Source: an uncultured Christensenella sp.
GTDB taxonomy: Bacteria; Bacillota; Clostridia; Christensenellales; Borkfalkiaceae
Direction: 5' to 3'
Assembly: GCA_910578065.1 (NCBI GenBank)
Contig: CAJTPB010000009.1
Span: 22,919-86,918, forward strand
DNA length: 64,000 bases
Under the pieces are notes generated by a model. It saw only the letters and a program-made list of their open reading frames with translations, did not search any database and was not told where the DNA came from. A program made the position numbers and the translations under genes. Positions within the stretch are counted from its first letter, which is position 1. Every line of letters begins with the position of its first letter. Shown here piece by piece: positions 1 through 7,858 of this stretch.

Positions 1-779
1 TAGTAAAAATTTTCGGGAATTTCTTCCGCGTGCAAAAGAGTAAGCGCTTTGGGCGATTCGCTAAAAATGCTATCCAACACGACGTTTACGGTTGCGGAAT
101 AGTGATCGAGTTTGCAATTGATAAAAACACCTTCGTCTAACGTGGCGGAATCGGCGTTTATCGTAATGCTTTTTAAAGCGCTGCAATCGCCGAATGTCTG
201 AACGCCCAGCGTTAAACGCTCTTCTCCCATAAATTGTACCGATTCGAGCGCGATGCAATCGTCGAAAACCATATCGCCGAGTACGGCGTTTCCGTTTACC
301 GTCGCCGTTTTTAAATACTTATTTTCCGCAAAGGCAGAACTTTCGATATCGGTAACGTGCGCGGGAAGGGCGATCGTTTCCAATCCGGTATTTCGAAAGG
401 CGGAAGATTCGATTTTGGTAATGTTTTTTCCCCAATTCACCGTTTTCAAATTCTCGCAATCTTGAAACGCGCTCGAGGCAACGATTTTGATATTGTCGGA
501 AAAAGTTACGCTTTTAATTCCCGTTTCTTCAAATGCTCCGGTGCTGATTTCGGTAACCGGTTTTCCCTTGTACTCTGCGGGAATGACAAGATCTGCGTTT
601 TCCCACATATCTTTGTATTCCGAATCAACAGCGACGCAATAAGAAAGTCCGTCGTCCGATTTCCAGTAATAAAATCCTTTCCCTTCGTCCGAATCGTCGC
701 CGCATGCGGCAAGCGTGCCCATCGCCGCAAACAATGCGGAAGCGGTAAGCAGGGTAAAAATTACGTTATGCTTTTTCAT
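1..779 (-). CDS. BspA-type leucine-rich repeat lipoprotein (3' end outside window)
   Basis: The reading frame is open from an ATG at 779 to the window edge (259 codons seen). A GGGAGG ribosome site lies 5 nt upstream. Residues 1-26 are a lipoprotein signal ending in the lipobox LAAC, so the mature protein should be anchored on the outside of the membrane. From about residue 55 the chain shows repeats of about 23 residues of the type (I/L)xSSAFxxxxxLKTVxxxxxxxxI, the hallmark of BspA-like (LRR_5) surface proteins that commonly bind host or matrix ligands. The family is clear; the ligand cannot be read. The C-terminus is missing because the window ends. Confidence 0.85.
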   Translation of the reverse strand, partial: MKKHNVIFTLLTASALFAAMGTLAACGDDSDEGKGFYYWKSDDGLSYCVAVDSEYKDMWENADLVIPAEYKGKPVTEISTGAFEETGIKSVTFSDNIKIVASSAFQDCENLKTVNWGKNITKIESSAFRNTGLETIALPAHVTDIESSAFAENKYLKTATVNGNAVLGDMVFDDCIALESVQFMGEERLTLGVQTFGDCSALKSITINADSATLDEGVFINCKLDHYSATVNVVLDSIFSESPKALTLLHAEEIPENFY

Positions 780-854
780 GTTTTCCTCCCGAAAAAATGG
801 TTTTTCATGCCCTTGCATATGCAATGCAACGGGCGTTTTACGTAACATATTTTA

Positions 855-866
855 TCACCCCCCCCC
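855..866. repeat. Homopolymer C tract
   Basis: A run of about ten C in the gap upstream of the LRR gene. It is a likely slippage site, but no gene crosses it. Confidence 0.6.
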
Positions 867-929
867 GGCTGTCAAGCGATTGCGCGCGTTTTTTTAAGGT
901 TTCAATGCGCGCGGCGGAATATTTTTACG

Positions 930-979
930 CAAAAAAAATCCCCGTTCGAAAATATTCCCGAACGGGGATTTTTTTTTGC
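930..979. terminator. Bidirectional rho-independent terminator
   Basis: The arms AAAAAATCCCCGTTCG and CGAACGGGGATTTTTT form a strong hairpin with A and T tracts on both sides. It lies downstream of the small minus-strand gene at 1058-1297, which it probably ends. Confidence 0.85.
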
Positions 980-1057
980 GTGCCGGTCATGTGCGGCGCG
1001 GAATATCCGTTTGCGATCGCTTACGGGCGCGCCGTTAAGATCGCAAAATTACGGCGC

Positions 1058-1297
1058 TTACCCTTCGTAACGGTCGAGATTAGCGCGGATCGCTTCGATA
1101 AGCCGCTTTTCCGCCGCGACTTTCGTGTTTCTTGCAACCTTCGTGCAAACGCACGTGCCGTAAAGTTTTGCAAGGTCGTCTACAAGGTTTTTAAGGTGTA
1201 CGGTGTCGAGAATGTTGGTCGAACCGCAAATCTCTTCATCCGTAAGCGGTGCGGGCGCCGCCGCAGGCGTTGCTGTGTTCGTGTTGTTCTTTTCCAT
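1058..1297 (-). CDS. Small protein of unknown function (79 aa)
   Basis: Not recognised. The ATG at 1297 has a GGAGT ribosome site 8 nt upstream, and a strong terminator follows at 930-979, so it looks like a free-standing gene. The N-terminal 20 residues are low complexity (Ala, Pro, Thr, Asn). The rest is a predicted helical domain with three Cys (one GTCVC pair) and an amphipathic Lys/Arg-rich end. No signal peptide or membrane segment is seen, so it is probably cytoplasmic. Its start and strand fit better than any overlapping frame. Confidence 0.6.
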   Translation of the reverse strand: MEKNNTNTATPAAAPAPLTDEEICGSTNILDTVHLKNLVDDLAKLYGTCVCTKVARNTKVAAEKRLIEAIRANLDRYEG

Positions 1298-1547
1298 AAC
1301 AAAATACTCCTATAAAATGATTTTTTTGTCCCTGTTTGCATAAGCCGTTTTTCGGACAAGGCGTTCTGCCCTGCGCGCAGCGGTTGCAGCTCGATCGAGC
1401 TTTTATCCTATCATACGTTCGAAGCGGCGTAAAAATACATATTCTTTCATAAAAAAGGAAGCGGGCGGTTTACGGATAGAATATGAAAAGCCGTACGCTA
1501 TATCGTACGCGCGGCGGGGGAAAAGTGTTCGGCGGGGGAAAATTTGC

Positions 1548-1576
1548 TTGACATCCGATTGTGCGGCGCATATAAT
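1548..1576 (+). promoter_or_regulatory. Consensus promoter of the acetyltransferase leader
   Basis: TTGACA at 1548-1553, a 17-nt spacer and TATAAT at 1571-1576: a perfect sigma-A consensus. The predicted first transcribed base is about 1583, which is also the A of an ATG. Confidence 0.85.
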
Positions 1577-1582
1577 AAAAGC

Positions 1583-1645
1583 ATGAAACGCGCAAACGCA
1601 ACGTTAAACGAAATGATGCAAGTCGTATTCGATCGCATACGATAG
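1583..1645 (+). CDS. Candidate leaderless leader peptide (20 aa)
   Basis: The ATG lies 6 nt after the -10 and would sit at or near the mRNA 5' end. The frame runs 20 codons (starting MKRANATLNE) to TAG at 1643. A small hairpin (TCGTAT/ATACGA, about 1622-1641) covers its end, and an intrinsic terminator and the acetyltransferase follow. The layout is that of a translation-dependent attenuator. There is no ribosome site, so expression depends on leaderless initiation, and the ORF could be chance. Confidence 0.4.
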   Translation: MKRANATLNEMMQVVFDRIR

Positions 1646-1670
1646 GTGTTTCGCGCGGAAAGGACAAGGC

Positions 1671-1711
1671 AAAAAAACGGCGGTCTTCCTGCGGGAAGAC
1701 CGTTTTTATTT
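1671..1711 (+). terminator. Terminator hairpin in the leader of the acetyltransferase gene
   Basis: The 9-bp stem CGGTCTTCC (1681-1689) / GGAAGACCG (1694-1702) has a TGCG loop and is followed by TTTTTATTT. It lies between the promoter and the ribosome site of the acetyltransferase, so it can only act as an attenuator of that gene. Confidence 0.75.
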
Positions 1712-1721
1712 GGAGGAAATT

Positions 1722-2282
1722 ATGGAACATACAGGAAGCAGACCGCTGCAAACAAAAAGGCTTTTGCTGCGCCCCTTTTGCGAAGAGGACGCGCAGGCTA
1801 TGTTCCGCAACTGGGCAAGCGACGGCGAAGTGACAAAATATCTTACTTGGACGCCGCACGAAAACGCGGAACAAACGCGCGCCATTTTAAAAATGTGGCA
1901 GGCGGAAGCAAAAAATGCCGACTGCTATCATTGGGCGATCGTTTTCGGCGGCGAAGCGATAGGCGATATTTCCGTTGTATTTGCCGACGTACACAACGAA
2001 CGCGGGGTAATCGGCTACTGCCTTTCCCGCAAGTTTTGGGGGCGCGGGTTAATGACGGAGGCGTTAAGCGAGGTAACGCGCTATTTGTTCGAAGAAGCGG
2101 GTTTTTTCCGTTTGGAAGCAATGTATTCCGCGCGCAATCCCGCTTCGGGTAGGGTAATGGAAAAGTGCGGTTATTTGTACGAAGGAACGTTCCGCAAACA
2201 TTTCAAATTGCTTTCCACGGGGGAACGGACGGATATCGTTCAGCGGGCGATCTTGCGCGAAGATTATTTTGCACGAAAATAA
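1722..2282 (+). CDS. GNAT-family N-acetyltransferase, RimJ/RimL type
   Basis: A 186-residue single-domain GNAT enzyme that should transfer acetyl from acetyl-CoA to an amine. It opens with the strand TKRLLLRPFCEEDA typical of the RimJ/RimL branch (protein N-terminal or small-molecule acetylation). The acetyl-CoA loop is RKFWGRGLMTEAL (about residues 102-114), and the family's late motif is NPASGRVMEKCGYLYEG. The ATG at 1722 is chosen over TTG 1710 because GGAGG sits 5 nt upstream of it. The leader with a hairpin terminator suggests induced expression, as in some antibiotic-modifying enzymes. The substrate cannot be told from sequence. Confidence 0.85.
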   Translation: MEHTGSRPLQTKRLLLRPFCEEDAQAMFRNWASDGEVTKYLTWTPHENAEQTRAILKMWQAEAKNADCYHWAIVFGGEAIGDISVVFADVHNERGVIGYCLSRKFWGRGLMTEALSEVTRYLFEEAGFFRLEAMYSARNPASGRVMEKCGYLYEGTFRKHFKLLSTGERTDIVQRAILREDYFARK

Positions 2283-2283
2283 T

Positions 2284-2312
2284 TTTACTTTTTTTGCGCT
2301 GTCTGTTATAAT
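2284..2312 (+). promoter_or_regulatory. Promoter of the metG operon
   Basis: TTTACT, a 17-nt spacer and TATAAT, starting 2 nt after the acetyltransferase stop codon. Confidence 0.75.
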
Positions 2313-2349
2313 AGAACACGTATTACGCGAACAAAAAAGAGGAACTCAT

Positions 2350-4302
2350 ATGGAACAAAAAAAATACTATATTACTACGCCCATTTACTATCCCAGCGGG
2401 AACTGGCATATCGGGCACTGCTATACTACGGTGATCTGCGATGCGCTCGCCCGTTTCCATAAAATGCTGGGCGAAGACGTATTTTTTTTAACGGGCACCG
2501 ACGAGCACGGGCAGAAGATCGAAAAAGAAGCGGCAAAGCGGGGCGTAACGCCGTTGCAGTTTATCGATCCGCTCGTCGCGCAGTTAAAAGACATGTGGAA
2601 ACTTTTGGATATTTCGTACGATCGCTTTATCCGCACGACGGACGAAGACCACGTGCAATGCGTACAAAAAATCTATCAAAAGCTGTACGAAAGCGGGGAT
2701 ATTTACAAGGCGGAATATGCGGGTTGGTACTGCACCCCGTGCGAAAGCATGTGGACGGAAGCGCAGCTGAAAGGGGGCAAGTGCCCCGACTGCGGCAGAG
2801 AGGTTAAGCTGCAAAAGGAAGAAAGCTATTTCTTCCGCCTTTCCAAATACGCGCCCAAAATTTTAAAGCTGTACGAGGAGAATCCCGAATTTTTACAGCC
2901 CAAATCGCGCGTGAATGAAATGGTAAACAACTTTTTAAAAGCGGGCTTGCAAGATTTGTGCGTTTCGCGTACAACGGTAAAATGGGGGGTTCCCCTGCCG
3001 TTCGATCGCAACCATTATGCGTATGTGTGGATCGACGCGCTTTCCAACTATATTTCCGCGTTGGGATACCTTTCCGAAGACGATTCGCTGTTCCGCAAGT
3101 ATTGGGCGGCAGACTTGCACTTGGTAGGCAAAGAGATCGTGCGCTTCCACGCCATTATCTGGCCTGCTATTTTAATGGCGCTCGGCGTGCCCGTGCCCAA
3201 ACAGGTATACGGTCACGGCTGGCTTTTGATCGGCGGGGAAAAGCTGAGTAAGAGCAAATCCGATGCGGTTAAAACGGAACTCGCCGACCCGTACGAACTG
3301 GTAAAGCGGTACGGTGCGGACGCGGTGCGTTACTTTTTATTGCGCGAAATTCCTTTCGGCAGCGACGGCGAGTATACCAACGAAAAGCTGTTGGCGCGCA
3401 TCAATTCCGATCTTGCCAACGATTTGGGCAATTTGGTTTCGCGCACGACTGCGATGATCGGGCAGTACTTCGGCGGAGCGCTTCCCGCGCGCGGAAAGGA
3501 AGAAGGAACGGACGGCGAGTTGATTGCAACGGCAAACGGGCTGTTTGCACGGGTAAGATCGGCGATGGATCGGTTGAACGCGCCCGAAGCGCTTTCCGAA
3601 ATTTTCGCCGTCGTTTCCCGCGCGAATAAATATATCGACGAAACGACGCCCTGGATCCTCGCCAAAGACGAGGGCAAGCGCGCGCGGCTGGGCGGGGTGC
3701 TTTACAACCTTGCGGAAACGGTGCGTATTTGCGCGGTAATGTTAAAGCCGTTCTTAACACAGGCGCCCGCGCAAATCTTGCGCAGCCTTTCTTACGACGA
3801 AAACGCGGGGTTGGAATCCGCCGTATTCGGCGGGCTGCAAGCGGGCGCGAAGATCGAAAAACTGCCCCCTATCTTCCCGCGGATCGACATAAAAAAAGAA
3901 CTGAAAGAAGTGGAACAGCTTGTGCTGTCGTTAAAAAAAGCGCAAAAGCAAGAAGGGGAAAAAGAGCAAAAAATCGCGCAAATTTCCATCGAAGATTTTG
4001 CAAAAACGCAATTACAAATCGGCGAAATTATTGCGTGCGAAAGGGTTGCAAAGTCGGAAAAATTACTGCACGAAACGGTAAAGGTAGGCGGGGAGATCCG
4101 CTCCGTCGTTTCGGGAATCGCAAAGTATTACACGCCCGAAGAAATGGTGGGCAAAAAGGTAGTGCTCGTTACCAATTTAAAGCCTGTTAAGCTGTGCGGC
4201 GTTCTTTCCGAAGGAATGATCCTCTGCGCCGAAAACGCAGACGGAACGCTTTCCCTTCTCTCGCCCGAACGGGATACGGAAAGCGGCGCGAAGGTGCGTT
4301 GA
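2350..4302 (+). CDS. metG: Methionine--tRNA ligase
   Basis: A cytoplasmic class I aminoacyl-tRNA synthetase of 650 aa that charges initiator and elongator tRNA-Met. Visible signatures are HIGH at residues 20-23, a zinc knuckle with Cys128/Cys131 and Cys145/Cys148, and the KMSKS-type loop KLSKS at 298-302. A C-terminal EMAP-II-like tRNA-binding domain runs from about residue 547 (IEDFAKTQLQIGEI), after a Lys/Glu-rich coiled linker. Length matches MetG proteins with the C-terminal dimer domain. The ATG at 2350 has GAGG upstream; the longer frame from 2269 would start inside the promoter. The stop overlaps the tatD start (TGATG), so the two are coupled. Confidence 0.97.
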   Translation: MEQKKYYITTPIYYPSGNWHIGHCYTTVICDALARFHKMLGEDVFFLTGTDEHGQKIEKEAAKRGVTPLQFIDPLVAQLKDMWKLLDISYDRFIRTTDEDHVQCVQKIYQKLYESGDIYKAEYAGWYCTPCESMWTEAQLKGGKCPDCGREVKLQKEESYFFRLSKYAPKILKLYEENPEFLQPKSRVNEMVNNFLKAGLQDLCVSRTTVKWGVPLPFDRNHYAYVWIDALSNYISALGYLSEDDSLFRKYWAADLHLVGKEIVRFHAIIWPAILMALGVPVPKQVYGHGWLLIGGEKLSKSKSDAVKTELADPYELVKRYGADAVRYFLLREIPFGSDGEYTNEKLLARINSDLANDLGNLVSRTTAMIGQYFGGALPARGKEEGTDGELIATANGLFARVRSAMDRLNAPEALSEIFAVVSRANKYIDETTPWILAKDEGKRARLGGVLYNLAETVRICAVMLKPFLTQAPAQILRSLSYDENAGLESAVFGGLQAGAKIEKLPPIFPRIDIKKELKEVEQLVLSLKKAQKQEGEKEQKIAQISIEDFAKTQLQIGEIIACERVAKSEKLLHETVKVGGEIRSVVSGIAKYYTPEEMVGKKVVLVTNLKPVKLCGVLSEGMILCAENADGTLSLLSPERDTESGAKVR

Positions 4303-5066
4303 TGTATTTGGATATTCACGCGCACTTTGCGGAAGAGGGGTACGACGAACGGGAAGAACTTAATAAAATCGCGCGCGCGGGGGTGGAAAAAATCGTGCTC
4401 GCCTCGGACACGGTAGCCCATTCTTTTACCCATGCCCGCATTGCGGCGGTAAATTGCGGCGTATATTTTACGGCGGGCGTGCATCCTTCCGAATGCGCGG
4501 CATATTCCCAAGAGGCGCGGCAAACGCTGTTTGCGCTCTGCGCGGAAGAAAAATGCGTTGCCGTGGGGGAGATCGGGCTGGACTATCATTATCCCGGTTT
4601 CGATAAGCAAAAACAACGGGAAGCGTTCCTTTCGCAAATTCTTCTTGCCGAACAGGCGCGCCTTCCCGTGCAGATTCATTCGCGCGATTGCGCCGAAGAT
4701 ATGCTTTGCATTTTGCGCGAAATGAAGACGCATTTACGCTTTGGATTTCTGCTCCACTGCTATTCGCACGGGGCGCAGATGATGGACGATTTTTTATCGC
4801 TCGGCGCGTACTTTTCTTTCGGCGGCGTTACCTGTTTTCACAATGCGAAAAAGGTGTGCGAAAGCGTAAAACGCTGCCCTGCCGAACGGCTGCTTTCCGA
4901 AACGGACAGCCCTTACCTTTCCCCCTTCCGCGGGGAGAAAAACACGCCCGCGAACATTCCCGTTATCGTAAAGCGCATTGCCCAACTGCGCGAGGAAGAG
5001 GAAGAAAGGATGAAAAATCAAATTGCGGAAAACGCGCTTAGGCTTTTTCCCAAACTCGGAGGATAA
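4302..5066 (+). CDS. tatD: TatD-family metal-dependent hydrolase
   Basis: A TIM-barrel DNase/hydrolase of 254 aa. The metal ligands are all in place: DIHAHF at the N-terminus, GEIGLDYHY (Glu), LPVQIHSRD, the HCYSHG histidine, and the final SETDSPYLSP Asp. Family members act as 3'-5' exonucleases on DNA or RNA and as D-aminoacyl-type hydrolases; the true substrate here is unknown. The start overlaps the metG stop by one base and the stop abuts the next start, so it sits inside a tight operon. The metG-tatD pair, often followed by rsmA, is common in Bacillota. Confidence 0.95.
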   Translation: MYLDIHAHFAEEGYDEREELNKIARAGVEKIVLASDTVAHSFTHARIAAVNCGVYFTAGVHPSECAAYSQEARQTLFALCAEEKCVAVGEIGLDYHYPGFDKQKQREAFLSQILLAEQARLPVQIHSRDCAEDMLCILREMKTHLRFGFLLHCYSHGAQMMDDFLSLGAYFSFGGVTCFHNAKKVCESVKRCPAERLLSETDSPYLSPFRGEKNTPANIPVIVKRIAQLREEEEERMKNQIAENALRLFPKLGG

Positions 5067-5669
5067 ATGGATACCTACACTTACTCGATCGGAAACAATT
5101 TATACGTCAATCTTACCAATCGCTGTTCCAACCGCTGCGCCTTTTGCGTACGCGATCAAAGCGCGCAGTACGAGGGGTATTCCCTTTGGCTGAAAGGGGA
5201 AGAGCCTTCCGCCGAACAGATTATCGAACAGATCGGCGATCCCGCCCGCTATGCGGAAATCGTATTCTGCGGATACGGCGAGCCGACTTATCGGTTGGAA
5301 GATATGCTTGCGGTTTGCAAAGCGGTGCACGAAAAGGGGGGCAAAACGCGGCTGAATACCAACGGGCACGGAAGCGCGTTGAACGGGCGGGATATCGCGC
5401 CCGAACTGAAAGGGCATTTAGACGGCGTGAATATCTCTTTAAACGCGCCTAACGAAAAAGATTATAATAAAATTTGCCGCCCGCAGATAGAAAACGCGTT
5501 CGGGGAAATGTTGGCGTTTGCAAAGTCGTGCAAAGAAAGCGGTGTAAACTGTTGGTTTTCCGCGGTGGACTGCATCGGCGAAGAAAAAATCGCCGACTGT
5601 TACGCGCTGGCGCAGTCGGTCGGCATTCCCTTGCACGTTAGGGAAATGATCGAAAATAAACGCAAATAA
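5067..5669 (+). CDS. TatD-linked radical SAM protein
   Basis: A 200-residue compact radical SAM protein. The cluster motif CSNRCAFC (CX3CX2C) binds the 4Fe-4S cluster, and FCGYGEPT is the SAM-contacting glycine motif. It starts immediately after the tatD stop with GGAGG inside the end of tatD, which fits the radical SAM family known from its link to TatD genes. The reaction is unknown. The SPASM or twitch extensions of larger radical SAM enzymes are absent. A terminator follows, so it closes this operon. Confidence 0.9.
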   Translation: MDTYTYSIGNNLYVNLTNRCSNRCAFCVRDQSAQYEGYSLWLKGEEPSAEQIIEQIGDPARYAEIVFCGYGEPTYRLEDMLAVCKAVHEKGGKTRLNTNGHGSALNGRDIAPELKGHLDGVNISLNAPNEKDYNKICRPQIENAFGEMLAFAKSCKESGVNCWFSAVDCIGEEKIADCYALAQSVGIPLHVREMIENKRK

Positions 5670-5674
5670 AAAGT

Positions 5675-5722
5675 CGGAGGGTCGGAAAAAGGCTGCTCGC
5701 CTTACCGACCCTCTTGTTCTTT
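5675..5722 (+). terminator. Terminator of the metG-tatD-radical SAM operon
   Basis: Stem GAGGGTCGG / CCGACCCTC (about 5677-5713) with T-rich sequence TTGTTCTTTT after it. Confidence 0.75.
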
Positions 5723-5790
5723 TGATCGGGAACGTTCCGTCCCCGTAACAGCAGTATGTGCAGGGCGGCGCGGTTTATCAGAGGAAAATT

Positions 5791-6630
5791 ATGGCAGAGT
5801 TAAAAGAGGTTTTGGCAAAATACGGCTTTTCGTTTAAAAAGCAGTTCGGGCAAAATTTTATTGCGGACGGAAATTTGCTCCGCGCGATCGCGGCGGACGC
5901 CGGCGTAGACGAAAATACGACGGTGCTCGAAATCGGTCCGGGCGCGGGCACGCTTACGCGCGAACTTTCCGCCTGCGCGAAAAAGGTGGTCGCGTACGAA
6001 ATCGATCGAACGTTACAGCCGATTTTAGACGAAACGCTGGCAGACTGCCCCAATGTTCAAGTGATTTTCGGCGATTTTGCAAAGGCGAATTTGCCCGAAC
6101 TCGAAAAGCAGTTGGGCGAATATATCGTAGTCGCCAATCTGCCCTATTACGTTACGACGCCCGTCGTTATGCGGTTTGCCGAAGAGGCAAAAAAGTGCAA
6201 GCGGCTTACCGTTATGGTACAGGAAGAGGTCGCGGAACGCTTTTGCGCGCAGGCAGGCAGTTCGCAGTACGGCGCAGTAACGGCGGCGCTCGCCCGCGTT
6301 GGGGAATGCCGCATTACGCGCAAGGTTTCGCGCAATCTGTTTACGCCCCGCCCGAACGTCGATTCGGCTGTGGTCAGATTGGATTTTATACCAAACAAGA
6401 TTCCCGTATTAAGTGAAAAGGCTTATCGATTTGCGGTGCGCTGCGCCTTTTTAAACCGCCGAAAAACGCTGGAAAACAACGTGATGCACGCATGCCGTAT
6501 TTCGCGCGAACAGGCGAAAGAACTGCTCGCGCAAGCGAATATCGAAGGGCATGTCCGCGGTGAAACGCTTTCCCCGCACGATTTAGCGCGCCTTTCCGAT
6601 TTGCTTTATCAACAGGGCTATATTAAATAA
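5791..6630 (+). CDS. rsmA: 16S rRNA (adenine(1518)-N(6)/adenine(1519)-N(6))-dimethyltransferase
   Basis: KsgA/RsmA, 279 aa. It dimethylates two adjacent adenines in the 3' hairpin loop of 16S rRNA late in 30S assembly. Signatures: KKQFGQNFIAD at the N-terminus, the SAM motif EIGPGAGTLT, the catalytic NLPYYVTTPVV, and the C-terminal helical domain with FLNRRKTLENN. The ATG at 5791 has AGAGGA 5 nt upstream; a GTG at 5758 is possible but has no ribosome site. It follows the metG-tatD group as in many Bacillota, but a terminator separates it here. Confidence 0.95.
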   Translation: MAELKEVLAKYGFSFKKQFGQNFIADGNLLRAIAADAGVDENTTVLEIGPGAGTLTRELSACAKKVVAYEIDRTLQPILDETLADCPNVQVIFGDFAKANLPELEKQLGEYIVVANLPYYVTTPVVMRFAEEAKKCKRLTVMVQEEVAERFCAQAGSSQYGAVTAALARVGECRITRKVSRNLFTPRPNVDSAVVRLDFIPNKIPVLSEKAYRFAVRCAFLNRRKTLENNVMHACRISREQAKELLAQANIEGHVRGETLSPHDLARLSDLLYQQGYIK

Positions 6631-6688
6631 ATCGCTTTAAAAGCACGTAAAATGCGCCTATATGAGCAATGCCGAAATACAATCATCA

Positions 6689-6727
6689 AACGCGCCGCCC
6701 GAATATTCGGGCGGCGCGTGCCGTTTA
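6689..6727. terminator. Strong palindromic hairpin after rsmA
   Basis: A perfect 28-bp palindrome (6691-6718, arms CGCGCCGCCCGAAT and its complement) followed by TGCCGTTTAAAA. It is a likely terminator for rsmA, though the T tract is weak. Confidence 0.6.
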
Positions 6728-6752
6728 AAATGGAATTTGTTTAGGTAACCTC

Positions 6753-7010
6753 AGTTGATTATAAGGCGGCGTTTTCTGCGCCTTGCGGCTGTAAAATATC
6801 GGCTGCTTATAGCGCAATATGTTTATTATGTAGTGGTAATTCCTGCGTCTTGCAGCCGTAACTTATCGGTCGCTTATAGCACAATTTGTTTATCATTTCA
6901 GTTACGGGAACGGGGAAACATCGTTGGTTATAAGAAGGTGTTACACTATTTCGAAGCTGTAACTTATCGGTCGCTTATAACGGAATTTGTTTATAATCCC
7001 CGCATACGGG
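6753..7010. repeat. Degenerate repeats that copy the 3' end of the PHP gene
   Basis: Three copies of a segment containing TATCGG..GCTTATA..CAAT.TGTTTAT lie at 6785-6830, 6852-6897 and 6952-6998. The last copy is the real 3' end of the minus-strand PHP gene (reading DYKQIPL-stop). The middle copy reads DKQIVL-stop and the first NKHIAL-stop in the same direction. The repeat also contains ACGGGAACGG at 6905 and 7006. The gap between rsmA and the PHP gene therefore holds decayed partial duplications of that gene tail. No other gene is seen. Confidence 0.6.
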
Positions 7011-7802
7011 AACGGTCAAATGCGTATAGCCTATTTGCTTTAAGGCGGTTATTACTTCTTCCCGTTTATCGCAGATGCGCGTCGTTTCGTGCGCGTCGGA
7101 ACCGTAAGAAACGAGAGTTCCGCCCAACGAGCGGTAACGCCGTAAAATATCGCAATCGGGCAAAAAGACGCTTTGCGCGCCGCGCGGCGAAGTGTTTATT
7201 TCTAAAATTTTACCCTTTGCAATCAGCGTTTTTAAAATGTCGTCGTATTCGTTCGCGTAATCTTCGTACCGTATTTTCGGGTCTGCGTAAGGCGCTTTGC
7301 GCGAAACGTATCCGATATGCGCGACGATATCGTATGGGTACGGCGCTTCTAAACTTTCCCGAATGCGGTTTAAGTAAGCGCGGTAAGCGTAATTTTTGCT
7401 CTTTCCCGTAAAATATTCGGGCGACATACATTCCTCGCCGTCGCAGGTGTGCACGCTGTTGATCACATAGTCGGGGCGAAACCGTTCGACCAGTTCGCCG
7501 TATTCTTCGAAGCAGCGCGCAAGGGGGGCAAACCCGAACTCTCCGCCCGCAAGCAAACGGAAGTCCGCCGTCTGCGCGGTTTGCTGCAAACGACGGATTT
7601 CGTCAAAGTATTTTTCCGCATCCGTCATGGGAATGGTGCTTCCGCAATACGTAATGCTCTGTGCGCGGTAATCGTAATCGAAGTGTTCGTTTATGCCGTA
7701 ATAGCGAATGCCGCGTTTTTGCGCCGCCGTCACCATATCGCAAAGCGGGCTTCTTCCGTCTGCCGAATAAGCGGAATGCGTGTGCATGTCTGTGAGTATC
7801 AT
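6975..7802 (-). CDS. PHP-domain phosphatase, histidinol-phosphatase (HisJ) type
   Basis: A 275-residue polymerase-and-histidinol-phosphatase domain protein. Metal-ligand motifs are visible: DMHTHSAYSADG at residues 5-16, GINEHFDYD, NSVHTCDG, DIVAHIGY and the closing GSDAHE. The nearest described group is the HisJ-type L-histidinol-phosphate phosphatases, but no his genes are nearby, so another phosphate monoester is possible. The promoter is TTGACA-17-TACAAT and the -10 ends 6 nt before this ATG, so the mRNA should be leaderless. This explains why no ribosome site can be found. Its 3' end has been partly duplicated downstream. Confidence 0.85.
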   Translation of the reverse strand: MILTDMHTHSAYSADGRSPLCDMVTAAQKRGIRYYGINEHFDYDYRAQSITYCGSTIPMTDAEKYFDEIRRLQQTAQTADFRLLAGGEFGFAPLARCFEEYGELVERFRPDYVINSVHTCDGEECMSPEYFTGKSKNYAYRAYLNRIRESLEAPYPYDIVAHIGYVSRKAPYADPKIRYEDYANEYDDILKTLIAKGKILEINTSPRGAQSVFLPDCDILRRYRSLGGTLVSYGSDAHETTRICDKREEVITALKQIGYTHLTVPVCGDYKQIPL

Positions 7803-7808
7803 AGCCGC

Positions 7809-7837
7809 ATTGTATCAGCTTTTCCGCCGAATGTCAA
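7809..7837 (-). promoter_or_regulatory. Promoter of the PHP gene, predicted leaderless
   Basis: TTGACA (7837-7832), 17 nt, TACAAT (7814-7809). The start codon begins at 7802, exactly 7 nt past the -10, where transcription should start. Confidence 0.8.
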
Positions 7838-7858
7838 GCGCGCGGAATTTTTCTTCCG

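Noticed and set aside
1470..1874. 134-codon ORF on the minus strand near the acetyltransferase promoter
   Set aside because: It runs across a consensus promoter and terminator of the other strand and shows no domain or ribosome site.
4128..4733. 201-codon ORF on the minus strand overlapping metG and tatD
   Set aside because: Both sense genes are certain from motifs; this frame is a shadow.
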